This document shows, one piece after another, positions 55,408 to 63,838 of a stretch of DNA of 64,000 bases (its first letter is position 1; the number at the start of each line of letters is the position of its first letter). The notes below the pieces were generated by a model, which did no database searches, had not been told where the DNA came from, and saw nothing but the letters and a program-made list of their open reading frames with translations. This DNA is from an uncultured beta proteobacterium. GTDB taxonomy: Bacteria > Pseudomonadota > Gammaproteobacteria > Burkholderiales > Burkholderiaceae_C. The stretch spans positions 1-64,000 of the forward strand of contig CAIMZI010000080.1 in the NCBI GenBank assembly GCA_903845935.1, given 5' to 3'. Made by a program: the position numbers and the translations under genes.

Positions 55408-56637
55408 ATGCCCGCCTATTCCTTCACCGCCCTGGACGACCAGGGGCAATCCCGCAAGGGCACGCTGGAGGCCGACAGTGCCAAGTCCGCCCGCGCCCAG
55501 TTGCGCACCCAGTCCTTTATTCCCCTGAGCGTGCAGGTGCTGGCCGGCCGAGCCACGGATGATGCGGCCAGTGGCGAAGCCACGCAGCTCTGGCGCAGTC
55601 GGGTGCTCAACGGCACGGCGTTGTCGATCTGGACGCGCCAACTGGCCGAGCTGGTGTCTTCCGGCCTGCCGCTGGAGCAGGCGCTGGGTTCGCTGTCGGA
55701 AGAGTCTGAAAGCGAAGCGCTGCGCAACCTGAACGCATCGCTGCGGGCGTCGGTCAACGGCGGCACCAGTTTTGCCAAGGCGCTGGAACAGCATCCGCGC
55801 GAATTTGCCGACATTTACGTGGCCGTGGTGGGCGCCGGTGAGCAAAGCGGCCATCTGGCGATGGTACTGGTACGCCTGGCCGATGACCTGGAAGAGCGCC
55901 AACTCCTGCGCTCCAAGCTGCTGGGCGCAGCCCTTTATCCGGCCATTGTTTCGGCGGTGGCGGTGGTGATCGTGCTGTTTTTGGTCGGCTATGTGGTGCC
56001 GCAGGTGGCCCATGTGTTTGCCGGCAGCAAGCATGCCCTGCCCTTCTTGACCGTGGCCATGATGGCGATTAGCGACTTTGTGCGCGGCTATGGCTGGCTG
56101 GTGGCCCTGCTGCTTGTCGGCGGTTCTGCCCTGCTGTGGCAGGCGCTGAAGAATGCCAGTTTTCGCGAGCGCTGGGACGCGGCCTGGCTGAACCTGCCGG
56201 TGGTGGGGCGGCTGGCGCGCGGCTACAACGCGGCGCGCTTTGCCGGCACCCTGGCCATGCTGACGGCGGCTGGCGTGCCCATCCTTCAGGCCCTGCAGGC
56301 CGCCGCCCAGACCCTGAGCAACCAGGCCCTCAAGCGCGACGCCTTGGACGCACTGGTGATGGTGCGTGAGGGCGCACCGCTGGCGTCCGCCCTGTCGCAA
56401 AAGAAGCGCTTTCCGGGTCTGCTGTCGATGTTCGCCCGCCTGGGCGAGCAGACCGGCCAGCTACCCACCATGCTGGAGCGTGCCGCGCGCCAGCTCAGCA
56501 CCGAGGTGCAGCGCCGCTCCATGCACCTGGCCACCATCCTGGAGCCGCTGCTGATTGTGGTGATGGGCCTGGTGGTGATGCTGATTGTGCTGGCCGTGCT
56601 GATGCCCATCATTCAGCTCAACCAGTGGGTGAAATAA
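55408..56637 (+). CDS. gspF: Type II secretion inner-membrane platform protein GspF
   Basis: Encodes 409 aa. Two repeated T2SSF domains: the first near residues 70-195 (WTRQLAELVSSGLPLEQAL, VGAGEQSGHLAMVL), the second near 270-395 (FAGTLAMLTAAGVPILQAL, RLGEQTGQLPTMLE), with three membrane helices. N-terminal MPAYSFTALDDQGQSRKGTLEA is standard. Forms the inner-membrane base with GspL and GspM. Separated by 1.3 kb from gspE and with its own upstream region. Confidence 0.94.
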   Translation: MPAYSFTALDDQGQSRKGTLEADSAKSARAQLRTQSFIPLSVQVLAGRATDDAASGEATQLWRSRVLNGTALSIWTRQLAELVSSGLPLEQALGSLSEESESEALRNLNASLRASVNGGTSFAKALEQHPREFADIYVAVVGAGEQSGHLAMVLVRLADDLEERQLLRSKLLGAALYPAIVSAVAVVIVLFLVGYVVPQVAHVFAGSKHALPFLTVAMMAISDFVRGYGWLVALLLVGGSALLWQALKNASFRERWDAAWLNLPVVGRLARGYNAARFAGTLAMLTAAGVPILQALQAAAQTLSNQALKRDALDALVMVREGAPLASALSQKKRFPGLLSMFARLGEQTGQLPTMLERAARQLSTEVQRRSMHLATILEPLLIVVMGLVVMLIVLAVLMPIIQLNQWVK

Positions 56638-56681
56638 CCCAGCGCGGCTATGGCATGGATACCTTGGTGTACGCTATCAGT

Positions 56682-57155
56682 ATGCATTTAGCGTCGAAAA
56701 ATACAGCGGGGGTGGCCAGGCAAAGTAGCTTCAAGATCTTGCTCTGCTGCGGACTGCTGAGTGCCGGCAGCGCCTGGGCGCACCTGGGCGGTGATCTGGC
56801 TTCGGTGCAGGCCGACCAGCAGGCCTGGGGTGCTGGCAGCAGCTCGCCCACGATCACCGGAGTCACGGTCTACACCCAGGCTCTGCCCAATGGCGTCATC
56901 GTGCGGCAATATGTCAATGCATCGGGCCTGGTATTTGCTGTGGGCTGGGAAGGGCCGGTGCAGCCGGATTTTGAGCGCCTGCTAGGCAGCTATTTTCAAA
57001 CCTACACCACCACCCAGCGCCAGCAACGCCGGGGCGTCAACGTGCAAACGAGCGATATCGTGATGGAGTCAGGTGGCATGATGCGCTCTTTTAACGGGCG
57101 AGCTTATTTGCCTTCCGCACTGCCAGCCGGACTGGCGGCGCAGGATATTCGCTAG
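56682..57155 (+). CDS. DUF2844 family exported protein
   Basis: Encodes 157 aa. Signal peptide (basic n-region, ILLCCGLLSAG, cleavage after SAWA), then a mature domain beginning HLGGDLASVQADQQAW with the DUF2844 features YTQALPNGVIVRQYVNASGLVFAVGWEG and VMESGGMMRSFNGRAYLP. Function unknown. Paired in many Burkholderiales with a DUF3443 gene, as here (one-base overlap). It follows gspF by 44 bp on the same strand. An in-frame ATG at 56655 is an alternative start. Confidence 0.88.
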   Translation: MHLASKNTAGVARQSSFKILLCCGLLSAGSAWAHLGGDLASVQADQQAWGAGSSSPTITGVTVYTQALPNGVIVRQYVNASGLVFAVGWEGPVQPDFERLLGSYFQTYTTTQRQQRRGVNVQTSDIVMESGGMMRSFNGRAYLPSALPAGLAAQDIR

Positions 57156-58444
57156 TGGCGGACATAAACCTCACTCCGTGGCGTCGACCGCTGGTGTTCG
57201 CGCTGTTGGCCCTTGGTCTGCTGACCCAGCTGGTCGGCTGCGGCGGCGGCTCCGCCAATTCCAGCGCGGTGGTTGGCAACGCGCCGGTCAGCACGATCCT
57301 GCCCACTGGCAGCAATGTGATTGCCATATCGGTCGAGGCCGGCCCGGGCAACAACGTCAATATTCCCTACGTATCCGTCACGGTCTGCACGTCGGGTGGC
57401 GTAGTCGGCAGCGGCAGCTGCAAGGATATTGACCATGTGCTGCTGGATACCGGCTCCACCGGTTTGCGCCTGTTTGCCAGCGTGGTGAGTGCGGCACCGG
57501 CACTCACACTTACGCCGCAAACTGTGGGCAGCAATCCGGCTATTTCTGCTATTTCGGAGTGCGCCAACTTTCTTAACAACAACGCCTGGGGCAGCGTCAA
57601 GCTGGCCGATGTGGTCATTGCAGGCGAGCGTGCGCAGAACGTGCCGGTTCAGCTGATGGATGCGAACGATGTCCACGCGGTCAATTGCTGGGACCCAAGC
57701 AAAGGCGCGTCCTTGTTTGTTACGGCCGGCGATGTGCCCAAAGCCAACAGCCAAACCCTGGGCGCCAACGGCATCCTGGGGCTAAGCCTGTTTTCCAATG
57801 ACGGCCAGAGTTATTTCAACTGCACACAGTCCAATTCCTTGTGCGCACCGATTAGCTTGACCAAGGCTCAGCAGGTGCAAAACCCGGTGGGGCTGTTTAC
57901 CAACGACAACAATGGCGTCGTCGTGCAACTCCCGCCCGTGAGCGCGTCCGGTAACAATAGCGCTGCTGGGGCGCTGATCTTTGGCGTGGGCACGCGGAGC
58001 AACAACGCGCTGGGTGCGGCCAATGTGGTGACTCTCAATTCCAATTACAAATTCACCACGGTCTACAAAGGACGCTCCTACACATCCAGCTTCATGGATA
58101 GCGGATCCAACGGCCTGTACTTTTCCGACCCCAACCTGTCGACCAGTTGCAGCACGGCGGCATCCGGCTTTTACTGCCCCGTCAGCACCCAAAATTTGAC
58201 GGCCAGCATCCAGCTGGCCAGCACCAGCGCTACGGTCAACTTTTCCATTGCCAATGCCGACAACCTATTTTCACCCGGCGGTATATCCAGCGGCAACTAC
58301 GCATTCAACAACCTGGGCGGGACCATGGGCAGCAACTCGTTTGACTGGGGCCTGCCCTTCTTCTTTGGCCGCTCGGTCTACACCGTGATCGAGGGCCACA
58401 GCGTGGGCACCACCCCCGGCCCCTTCTACGCCTTTACCAACTAG
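57155..58444 (+). CDS. DUF3443 family exported protein
   Basis: Encodes 429 aa from a GTG sharing its G with the stop of the DUF2844 gene. The N-terminal stretch PLVFALLALGLLTQLVGCGGG is a lipoprotein signal (lipobox LVGC). The mature domain has CKDIDHVLLDTGSTGLRLFAS, MDSGSNGLYFSDP and a final FGRSVYTVIEGHSVG. The two DTGS/DSGS motifs in a beta-rich protein resemble the two active-site loops of pepsin-like aspartic proteases, although activity is unproven. Its stop overlaps the stop of the convergent CBS gene (CTAG). Confidence 0.88.
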   Translation: MADINLTPWRRPLVFALLALGLLTQLVGCGGGSANSSAVVGNAPVSTILPTGSNVIAISVEAGPGNNVNIPYVSVTVCTSGGVVGSGSCKDIDHVLLDTGSTGLRLFASVVSAAPALTLTPQTVGSNPAISAISECANFLNNNAWGSVKLADVVIAGERAQNVPVQLMDANDVHAVNCWDPSKGASLFVTAGDVPKANSQTLGANGILGLSLFSNDGQSYFNCTQSNSLCAPISLTKAQQVQNPVGLFTNDNNGVVVQLPPVSASGNNSAAGALIFGVGTRSNNALGAANVVTLNSNYKFTTVYKGRSYTSSFMDSGSNGLYFSDPNLSTSCSTAASGFYCPVSTQNLTASIQLASTSATVNFSIANADNLFSPGGISSGNYAFNNLGGTMGSNSFDWGLPFFFGRSVYTVIEGHSVGTTPGPFYAFTN

Positions 58445-59139
58445 GTCCACAAATCCAGCGGCGGATCGGCCACGACGGCGCGCAAAATGTCGGTGCGCGA
58501 CACAAAGGCCTGGACCTTACCCACATCGTCCACCACCGGCAGGCCCGGCAAACCAGTGTCAAGCAGCACCCGCGCCAGGCGGCGGATATCGGTGTCGGGG
58601 GCCACACTGGGCACCGGCGTCCACATCAGCTCGGCCACGCCTTGGGCCAGAAATGCCTGCCACACCAATGCATGGCTATTGCGGCCAGGCAATCGGTCGG
58701 AACGCATCAGTTCGGCCCGGGTCAGCAGTCCCACCAGCACACCAGCACCATCCACCACGGGCGCCTGACCCAGCTGGTGCTCGGCCAGCAGATCCCAGGC
58801 CTGGCCCAGGCTGTCCTCTTGATCGACACAGATCGCGCCGGGATTCATGATGTCGCGCACCCGCATAAGGGGGTGACGCGGTGGCTGGCTGTTGGCTGTC
58901 TGGGCGTAGGCCGCCATGGCCTCTTTATGGGCCAGATCGTGTGTGGCAGCGGAGGCCATTGGGCGGCCATGCCCCTCGTTGCCGACCAGGGCCAACTGGG
59001 CCATAAAGCCTTCGGCGGCTTCACGTCCGACAGCGGCCACGCGGCGCGTGCGCGCCAATGCGCAGGTCGGCCCGATCTTGCGCAACTCCTCCATGGAGCC
59101 GCGAAACATCAGCCCTGACTTGCCATATACCGAGAACAT
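58441..59139 (-). CDS. CBS-domain pair protein with N-terminal extension
   Basis: Encodes 232 aa. About 95 residues of unrecognised N-terminus (MFSVYGKSGLMFRGSMEEL) precede a tandem CBS pair (VRDIMNPGAICVDQEDSLGQAWDLLAEHQLGQAPVVDG... and PVPSVAPDTDIRRLARVLL with GLPGLPVVDD). CBS pairs bind adenine nucleotides and regulate partner proteins. Downstream of hemW by 40 bp on the same strand. The N-terminal part contains an RxxA-rich segment of unknown role. Confidence 0.85.
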   Translation of the reverse strand: MFSVYGKSGLMFRGSMEELRKIGPTCALARTRRVAAVGREAAEGFMAQLALVGNEGHGRPMASAATHDLAHKEAMAAYAQTANSQPPRHPLMRVRDIMNPGAICVDQEDSLGQAWDLLAEHQLGQAPVVDGAGVLVGLLTRAELMRSDRLPGRNSHALVWQAFLAQGVAELMWTPVPSVAPDTDIRRLARVLLDTGLPGLPVVDDVGKVQAFVSRTDILRAVVADPPLDLWT

Positions 59140-59179
59140 ATTGGCCCCCTCGTGAAGCGTCTTTCACCCGCCTGTGGCG

Positions 59180-60424
59180 TTAGGGACCATTGGACAGGAA
59201 AAGCGACTGCAAGTCACTGAGGAAATCGAAGCCACGCACGGTGGGCCGCACACGGGCAAAGTCGCGCTCGATCAGACCCTTCTTCTCGGCCGCATCGAGT
59301 GCGGCCTGGATGGCGGTGATGGGCAGGCCGGTGCGCTCGCCGAAATCGCGCAGGCCAAAGCCGTGGCGCAGGCGCAGCGCATTGAGCATGTATTCAAACG
59401 CCAGATCACTGCGTGCCACTTCCTCTTCCTGCGACATAGCTGCGCCGGCAAACGCCTGTGCCATGTAACGCGCCGGATCGCGAAAGCGCACCTGGCGGAT
59501 TACGCGGTGGGCGAAGGTGAGCTTGCTGTGGGCACCGGCGCCCAGGCCCAGGTAGTCGCCAAACTGCCAGTAGTTGAGGTTGTGCCAACAGCGGTGGCCG
59601 TCGCGCGCATAGGCCGATACCTCGTAGCGACCCAGGCCCGCGCTCTCGGTCAGCTCGGTGATGCGGTCCAGCATGGCGTAGGCGTCGTCGTCCTCGGGCA
59701 ACATAGGCGGGTACTTGGCGAATACCGTGTTGGGCTCTATGGTCAGGTGGTAGATCGAGATATGCGGCGGCTTGAACTGCAGCGCGGTGGCCATGTCCCG
59801 CTCCAGCTGCGCCATGGTCTGGCCAGGCAGCGCGTACATGATGTCCAGGTTGAAGGTGTCAAAGGCGCTGGCCGCCTCCTCCACTGCAGCCAAGGCCTGG
59901 GCACTGTCGTGCACCCGACCCAGGGCGCGCAGATGCTCATCGTTAAAGCTCTGCACACCAATGGAAAGCCGCGTCACACCGGCCTGACGGAAGGCGCGAA
60001 AGCGGTCCTTCTCGAAGGTCCCGGGGTTGGCCTCCAGCGTGATTTCGCAATCCGGCTCAAGCCGCAGGCGGGCTCGGATGTCGCCCAGCAGGCGGTCAAT
60101 GGACGCCGGCGAGAATAGGCTGGGCGTGCCGCCACCGATAAAGATGCTGTGCACGGTGCGGCCCCAGATCAGCGGCAGGGCGGCGTCCAGATCCGCCAAC
60201 AAGGCATCGAGATATTGGCGCTCTGGCAGACTGCCTGCGGGCGCAGCGTGCGAATTGAAATCGCAATACGGGCATTTCTTCAAACACCAGGGCAGGTGGA
60301 TATACAGGCTCAAGGGCGGCAGCGCAGCAAACTGCAGACTCCCCGGGCGCATGTAGTGCTGGATGTCGTGTTGCACGGCAGGCTCCTGGCCTTCAACGAC
60401 TGGAGCAATGGGGATGACGGACAT
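59180..60424 (-). CDS. hemW: Heme chaperone HemW (radical SAM, formerly coproporphyrinogen oxidase-like)
   Basis: Encodes 414 aa. Radical-SAM motif CLKKCPYCDFNSH (three cluster cysteines plus the fourth, CDF), the family segments FIGGGTPSLF, ISLEANPGTFE-type ITLEANPGTFEKDR, GVQSFND and the C-terminal HemW domain (GLRDFGERTGLP). HemW binds heme and hands it to respiratory enzymes; it is not a HemN, since the HNxxYW region differs. 4 bp after rdgB on the same strand. Confidence 0.92.
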   Translation of the reverse strand: MSVIPIAPVVEGQEPAVQHDIQHYMRPGSLQFAALPPLSLYIHLPWCLKKCPYCDFNSHAAPAGSLPERQYLDALLADLDAALPLIWGRTVHSIFIGGGTPSLFSPASIDRLLGDIRARLRLEPDCEITLEANPGTFEKDRFRAFRQAGVTRLSIGVQSFNDEHLRALGRVHDSAQALAAVEEAASAFDTFNLDIMYALPGQTMAQLERDMATALQFKPPHISIYHLTIEPNTVFAKYPPMLPEDDDAYAMLDRITELTESAGLGRYEVSAYARDGHRCWHNLNYWQFGDYLGLGAGAHSKLTFAHRVIRQVRFRDPARYMAQAFAGAAMSQEEEVARSDLAFEYMLNALRLRHGFGLRDFGERTGLPITAIQAALDAAEKKGLIERDFARVRPTVRGFDFLSDLQSLFLSNGP

Positions 60425-60428
60425 GGCG

Positions 60429-61043
60429 TTAGGCAGAGTGCGCAGGCAACCAATTTTCCCGGATTAGTGCCAGCATGGCCTGGGCGGCGCGACCGCGGTG
60501 GCTGTTGGCGTTCTTCAGCTCGGTGGGCAACTGGGCAAACGTCTGGCCAAATTCCGGAATCCACATCACCGGATCGAAACCAAAACCATTGCTGCCAATC
60601 GGCTCCTCGGTTAGCAGTCCGGCGGCCCGGCCCATGGCGATCAGTGGCTCAGGGTCTTGCGGAAAACGCACCGCCACCAGGGTGCTGACCAGAGCGGCAC
60701 GGCGGTTCTCGACGCCGCGCATCTGCTCCAGCAGCGCTTTGACGTTGTTGTCGTCGCCCTTGGCATAACCAAAGCGCGTCGCGTAATAAGCGGTGTCCAC
60801 GCCGGGCTCACCACCCAAAGCGTCCACGCATAGTCCGGCGTCGTCGGCCAGCGCAGGCAGGCCGGTGTACTCTGCAGCGTTGCGGGCCTTGGCAAGGGCG
60901 TTTTCGACAAAGGTCTTGAAGGGTTCGGGCGCTTCCGGCACGCCGAGTTCGCTCTGGGCAATCAGGCTGCAGCCCAGCGGGCCGAACAGGGCCTGCAGCT
61001 CGGCCAGCTTGCCCTGGTTATTGGAGGCGAGAACGATTTTCAT
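60429..61043 (-). CDS. rdgB: RdgB/HAM1 non-canonical purine NTP pyrophosphatase
   Basis: Encodes 204 aa. Hydrolyses ITP, dITP and XTP to monophosphates. Motifs SNNQGKLAELQALF, FVENALAKARNAA, ADDAGLCVDAL and GFGFDPVMWIPEFGQTFAQL are characteristic, including the substrate-specificity and metal residues. ATG at 61043 (MKIVLASNN) chosen over an upstream TTG. Follows rph by 14 bp, the usual rph-rdgB order. Confidence 0.95.
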   Translation of the reverse strand: MKIVLASNNQGKLAELQALFGPLGCSLIAQSELGVPEAPEPFKTFVENALAKARNAAEYTGLPALADDAGLCVDALGGEPGVDTAYYATRFGYAKGDDNNVKALLEQMRGVENRRAALVSTLVAVRFPQDPEPLIAMGRAAGLLTEEPIGSNGFGFDPVMWIPEFGQTFAQLPTELKNANSHRGRAAQAMLALIRENWLPAHSA

Positions 61044-61057
61044 GAGGCGAGTCTGGA

Positions 61058-61786
61058 TCAAGCGGCCAAGGCCTGCTGTTGCAGGGCCATCAGCTCGCCA
61101 ATGCCTTGCTCTGCCAGGTCCAGCAGGGCGCCCATCTCGGCGCGGCTAAATGCCAGGCCCTCGGCCGTGCCCTGGACCTCGACAAAATGGCCGGCGCCGG
61201 TCATCACCACATTCATGTCGGTGTCGCAGGCCGAGTCTTCCACATATTCCAAATCTAACAGTGGCGTGCCCTGAACGATGCCGACCGAGATCGCGGCCAC
61301 AGCTGCAATGATCGGGCTTTGCGCGATCTTGCCGGCGGCCAGCAGACCATTGACGGCGTCCTGCGCCGCCACAAAGGCGCCGGTGATGGCCGCGGTGCGG
61401 GTGCCGCCATCGGCCTGCAGCACATCGCAGTCCAGCTGTAGGGTGCGTTCGCCCAAGAGCTTCAAGTCAAACACGGCGCGCAGCGAGCGCCCGATCAGAC
61501 GCTGGATTTCCTGGGTGCGCCCGCTTTGTTTGCCGCGTGCGGCCTCGCGGTCGTTGCGGCTATGGGTGGCGCGCGGCAGCATGCCGTATTCGGCGGTGAC
61601 CCAGCCCTCGCCGCTGCCGCGTTTGTGGGGAGGAACTTTTTCCTCGACCGAGGCGGTACAAAGAACCTTGGTCGCGCCAAACTCAATCAACACCGAGCCT
61701 TCGGCATGCATGGTGTAGCCGCGCGTGATCTTGACGGGACGCAGTGCGTTGGCGGCACGGTTTTGCGTGCGAGTGAATGCGGTCAT
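61058..61786 (-). CDS. rph: Ribonuclease PH
   Basis: Encodes 242 aa. Phosphorolytic 3' exonuclease that trims tRNA precursors. The PNPase/RNase PH fold motifs [71 protein letters not shown] and [18 protein letters not shown] are all present. Start MTAFTRTQ. Starts the rph-rdgB-hemW group, 48 bp after the PP2C gene. Confidence 0.96.
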   Translation of the reverse strand: MTAFTRTQNRAANALRPVKITRGYTMHAEGSVLIEFGATKVLCTASVEEKVPPHKRGSGEGWVTAEYGMLPRATHSRNDREAARGKQSGRTQEIQRLIGRSLRAVFDLKLLGERTLQLDCDVLQADGGTRTAAITGAFVAAQDAVNGLLAAGKIAQSPIIAAVAAISVGIVQGTPLLDLEYVEDSACDTDMNVVMTGAGHFVEVQGTAEGLAFSRAEMGALLDLAEQGIGELMALQQQALAA

Positions 61787-61834
61787 GGAATTCTCTTGGT
61801 TCAAAAAACGGATCGATAGCGCCCAGAGTGGCGC

Positions 61835-62749
61835 TCAAATTTTGCCTGCGGCGGCGCGGCGAATGGCGGCGTTGACTTCAGCCATGGAGCGCTCAATGGC
61901 CTCGTCGTCCAGGTCGTCTGCGCCAAGGCCCGCCCAGTCGGTCTGCACGGTGGAGGCAAAGGTCTCATTGTCCATGTGATGGGTGGAAATGCTGCCGCGG
62001 GTGGACACAAACACCTCCGGGGTTTCCCATTCCATGGCCACAATGGTCACGTTATCGCTGCTGGAACCGGCCCGGAGCAGGGCCCGCTCCACCAGTTCGG
62101 GGGCCGCAACCGACACCGACTTTTGCCCCAGGTGAGAAACAATATCATCATCATCCAGGCTGCTCCACAGCCCATCGGAGCACAGCAGCAGCTTGTCGCC
62201 CATTTGCAGCGGCAGCGGACCGGAGATGTCAAACACCGGTTTGGAGGGCGAACCCAGGCAGGTGTAGAGCACGTTGCGGTTGATATTTTGCGCCTGGCTG
62301 GCAGAGCGCTGCGCGCCGCGCCGCTGCTCAAGGTAGGAGTGGTCGCGGGTGCGGGCCAGCAGCTCGCCATCGCGCACAAAGTACAGGCGCGAATCGCCGC
62401 AATGTGCCCAGTGCGCCACCCCCCCTTGCACCACAGCCACCACCAGCGTGGTGCGCGGGGTGTCGAGCAAACCGCCATCGGCCGCATAGCGCAGGATTTG
62501 CCGGTGTGCCGCCAGAATGGCGGTATTGAGAAAGCTGCTGACGTCGGCCAGTTCGGGCTTGGCTTCCTTCTGGTACAGGGCGGAAATGGTTTGCAGCGCC
62601 AGTTGTGCCGCCACCTCGCCCTGTGGGTGTCCGCCCATGCCGTCCGCCAGCAAAAACAGGCCAGAGCTGTTGGTATAGCAATAGCCCATGCGGTCTTCGT
62701 TTTTTTCGCGCCCACCCTTGCGGCTGATCTGGAATACCGAAAATTTCAT
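61835..62749 (-). CDS. PP2C-family Ser/Thr protein phosphatase
   Basis: Encodes 304 aa. PP2C motifs in order: KGGREKNEDRMGYC (metal Asp), LLADGMGGHPQGE, CGDSRLYFVRDGEL, LLCSDGLWSSL and SSDNVTIVAMEW. The C-terminal 60 residues (FVSTRGSISTHHMDNETF...) are a small tail of unknown role. It overlaps the kinase gene upstream by four bases, so kinase and phosphatase are probably made together and act on the same targets. Confidence 0.93.
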   Translation of the reverse strand: MKFSVFQISRKGGREKNEDRMGYCYTNSSGLFLLADGMGGHPQGEVAAQLALQTISALYQKEAKPELADVSSFLNTAILAAHRQILRYAADGGLLDTPRTTLVVAVVQGGVAHWAHCGDSRLYFVRDGELLARTRDHSYLEQRRGAQRSASQAQNINRNVLYTCLGSPSKPVFDISGPLPLQMGDKLLLCSDGLWSSLDDDDIVSHLGQKSVSVAAPELVERALLRAGSSSDNVTIVAMEWETPEVFVSTRGSISTHHMDNETFASTVQTDWAGLGADDLDDEAIERSMAEVNAAIRRAAAGKI

Positions 62750-63765
62750 TTGGGCCGGACTCTGGTGGCAGCTACCGTCACCGGCTTTTTGTTGTCGGCC
62801 ACCATATTGTCAAATTGCATGCGCACCTTTTCGGCCACGCTGAGCTTGGTGTAGCGGCGCTCGCCCTCGCGGCTGAGCTCCTTTTGCAAGGCAAACACCG
62901 ATTGCGGCCGCGACAAGGCATCGAGCGACATGCACCACTCCACCACCTCGACCAGGTTATCGGAATAGACGCCGCGCAGGCGCGACAGGGCAATGGCAAT
63001 GCGGTCTTTTTCTTGGCGCTGCGGCGCCTCGTTGGGCGGATAGCCCTGCATGCAGGCGTACATGCAGGCGCCAATAGCGTAAATATCGGTCCAGGGGCCC
63101 ATGGCGGCGTCGCGCTTGTACATCTCGGGGGCGGCAAAGCCCGGCGTGTACATGGGGCGTATGAAATTGCCTTCCTTGCTCAGCACCTCGCGCGCTGCGC
63201 CAAAATCAATCAGCACCGACTTGTTGTCGTCGGTGATGAAAATATTGGCCGGCTTGATGTCTAGGTGCAGCATCTTGTGCTGATGCACGATGCGCAAGCC
63301 GCGCAGGATTTCGTCAAACAGCGAGCGGATGGTGGATTCGCGAAACACCTTGCTTTGCTTCAGGTCGCGCGCGGTGACGATAAAGTCCTGTAGGGACGCG
63401 CCCTCCAGGTAGTTCATCACCATGTACACGGTCTCATTCTCGCGGAAAAAGTTCATTACGCTGACCACCGAGGGGTGGGAGATCTGCGCCAGCGAACGGC
63501 CTTCTTCAAAAAAGCTTTTCAGACCCAGGCGGTAGAGCGAGAGCTTTTCCGTGGGCACCTGGGGCATCAGCTCGCCCGGTGCGCGCGTGGCCAGAGACGA
63601 GGGCAGGTATTCCTTGACCGCCACCTGCTTGCCTTCAGGGTCCAGCGCCAGATAGACCAAGCCAAAGCCACCGGCAGCCACCTTGCGCACGATGCGGTAG
63701 CCGCCGATGACGGTGTCCGGCGGCAACGGTGAAGGCTTGACCTTGGACGTGGATGGATGTGGCAT
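62746..63765 (-). CDS. Hanks-type Ser/Thr protein kinase
   Basis: Encodes 339 aa. Gly loop VRKVAAGGFGLVYLAL, catalytic Lys in VAVKEYLPSSLA, catalytic loop LHLDIKPANIFI (HxD with L between), DFGAAREV metal site and APE-like FAAPEMY activation segment end are present. No transmembrane helix, so it is a soluble kinase. ATG at 63765 (MPHPSTSK); an upstream TTG extends 9 residues. Divergent from yicC; probably antagonised by the adjacent PP2C. Confidence 0.9.
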   Translation of the reverse strand: MPHPSTSKVKPSPLPPDTVIGGYRIVRKVAAGGFGLVYLALDPEGKQVAVKEYLPSSLATRAPGELMPQVPTEKLSLYRLGLKSFFEEGRSLAQISHPSVVSVMNFFRENETVYMVMNYLEGASLQDFIVTARDLKQSKVFRESTIRSLFDEILRGLRIVHQHKMLHLDIKPANIFITDDNKSVLIDFGAAREVLSKEGNFIRPMYTPGFAAPEMYKRDAAMGPWTDIYAIGACMYACMQGYPPNEAPQRQEKDRIAIALSRLRGVYSDNLVEVVEWCMSLDALSRPQSVFALQKELSREGERRYTKLSVAEKVRMQFDNMVADNKKPVTVAATRVRPK

Positions 63766-63838
63766 GAAGGTGGCAAGAACGGCGGCATTCAAATTCAGGG
63801 TATTCTTGGGGCTTACCCCTATGACCCGAGAAACCGCA

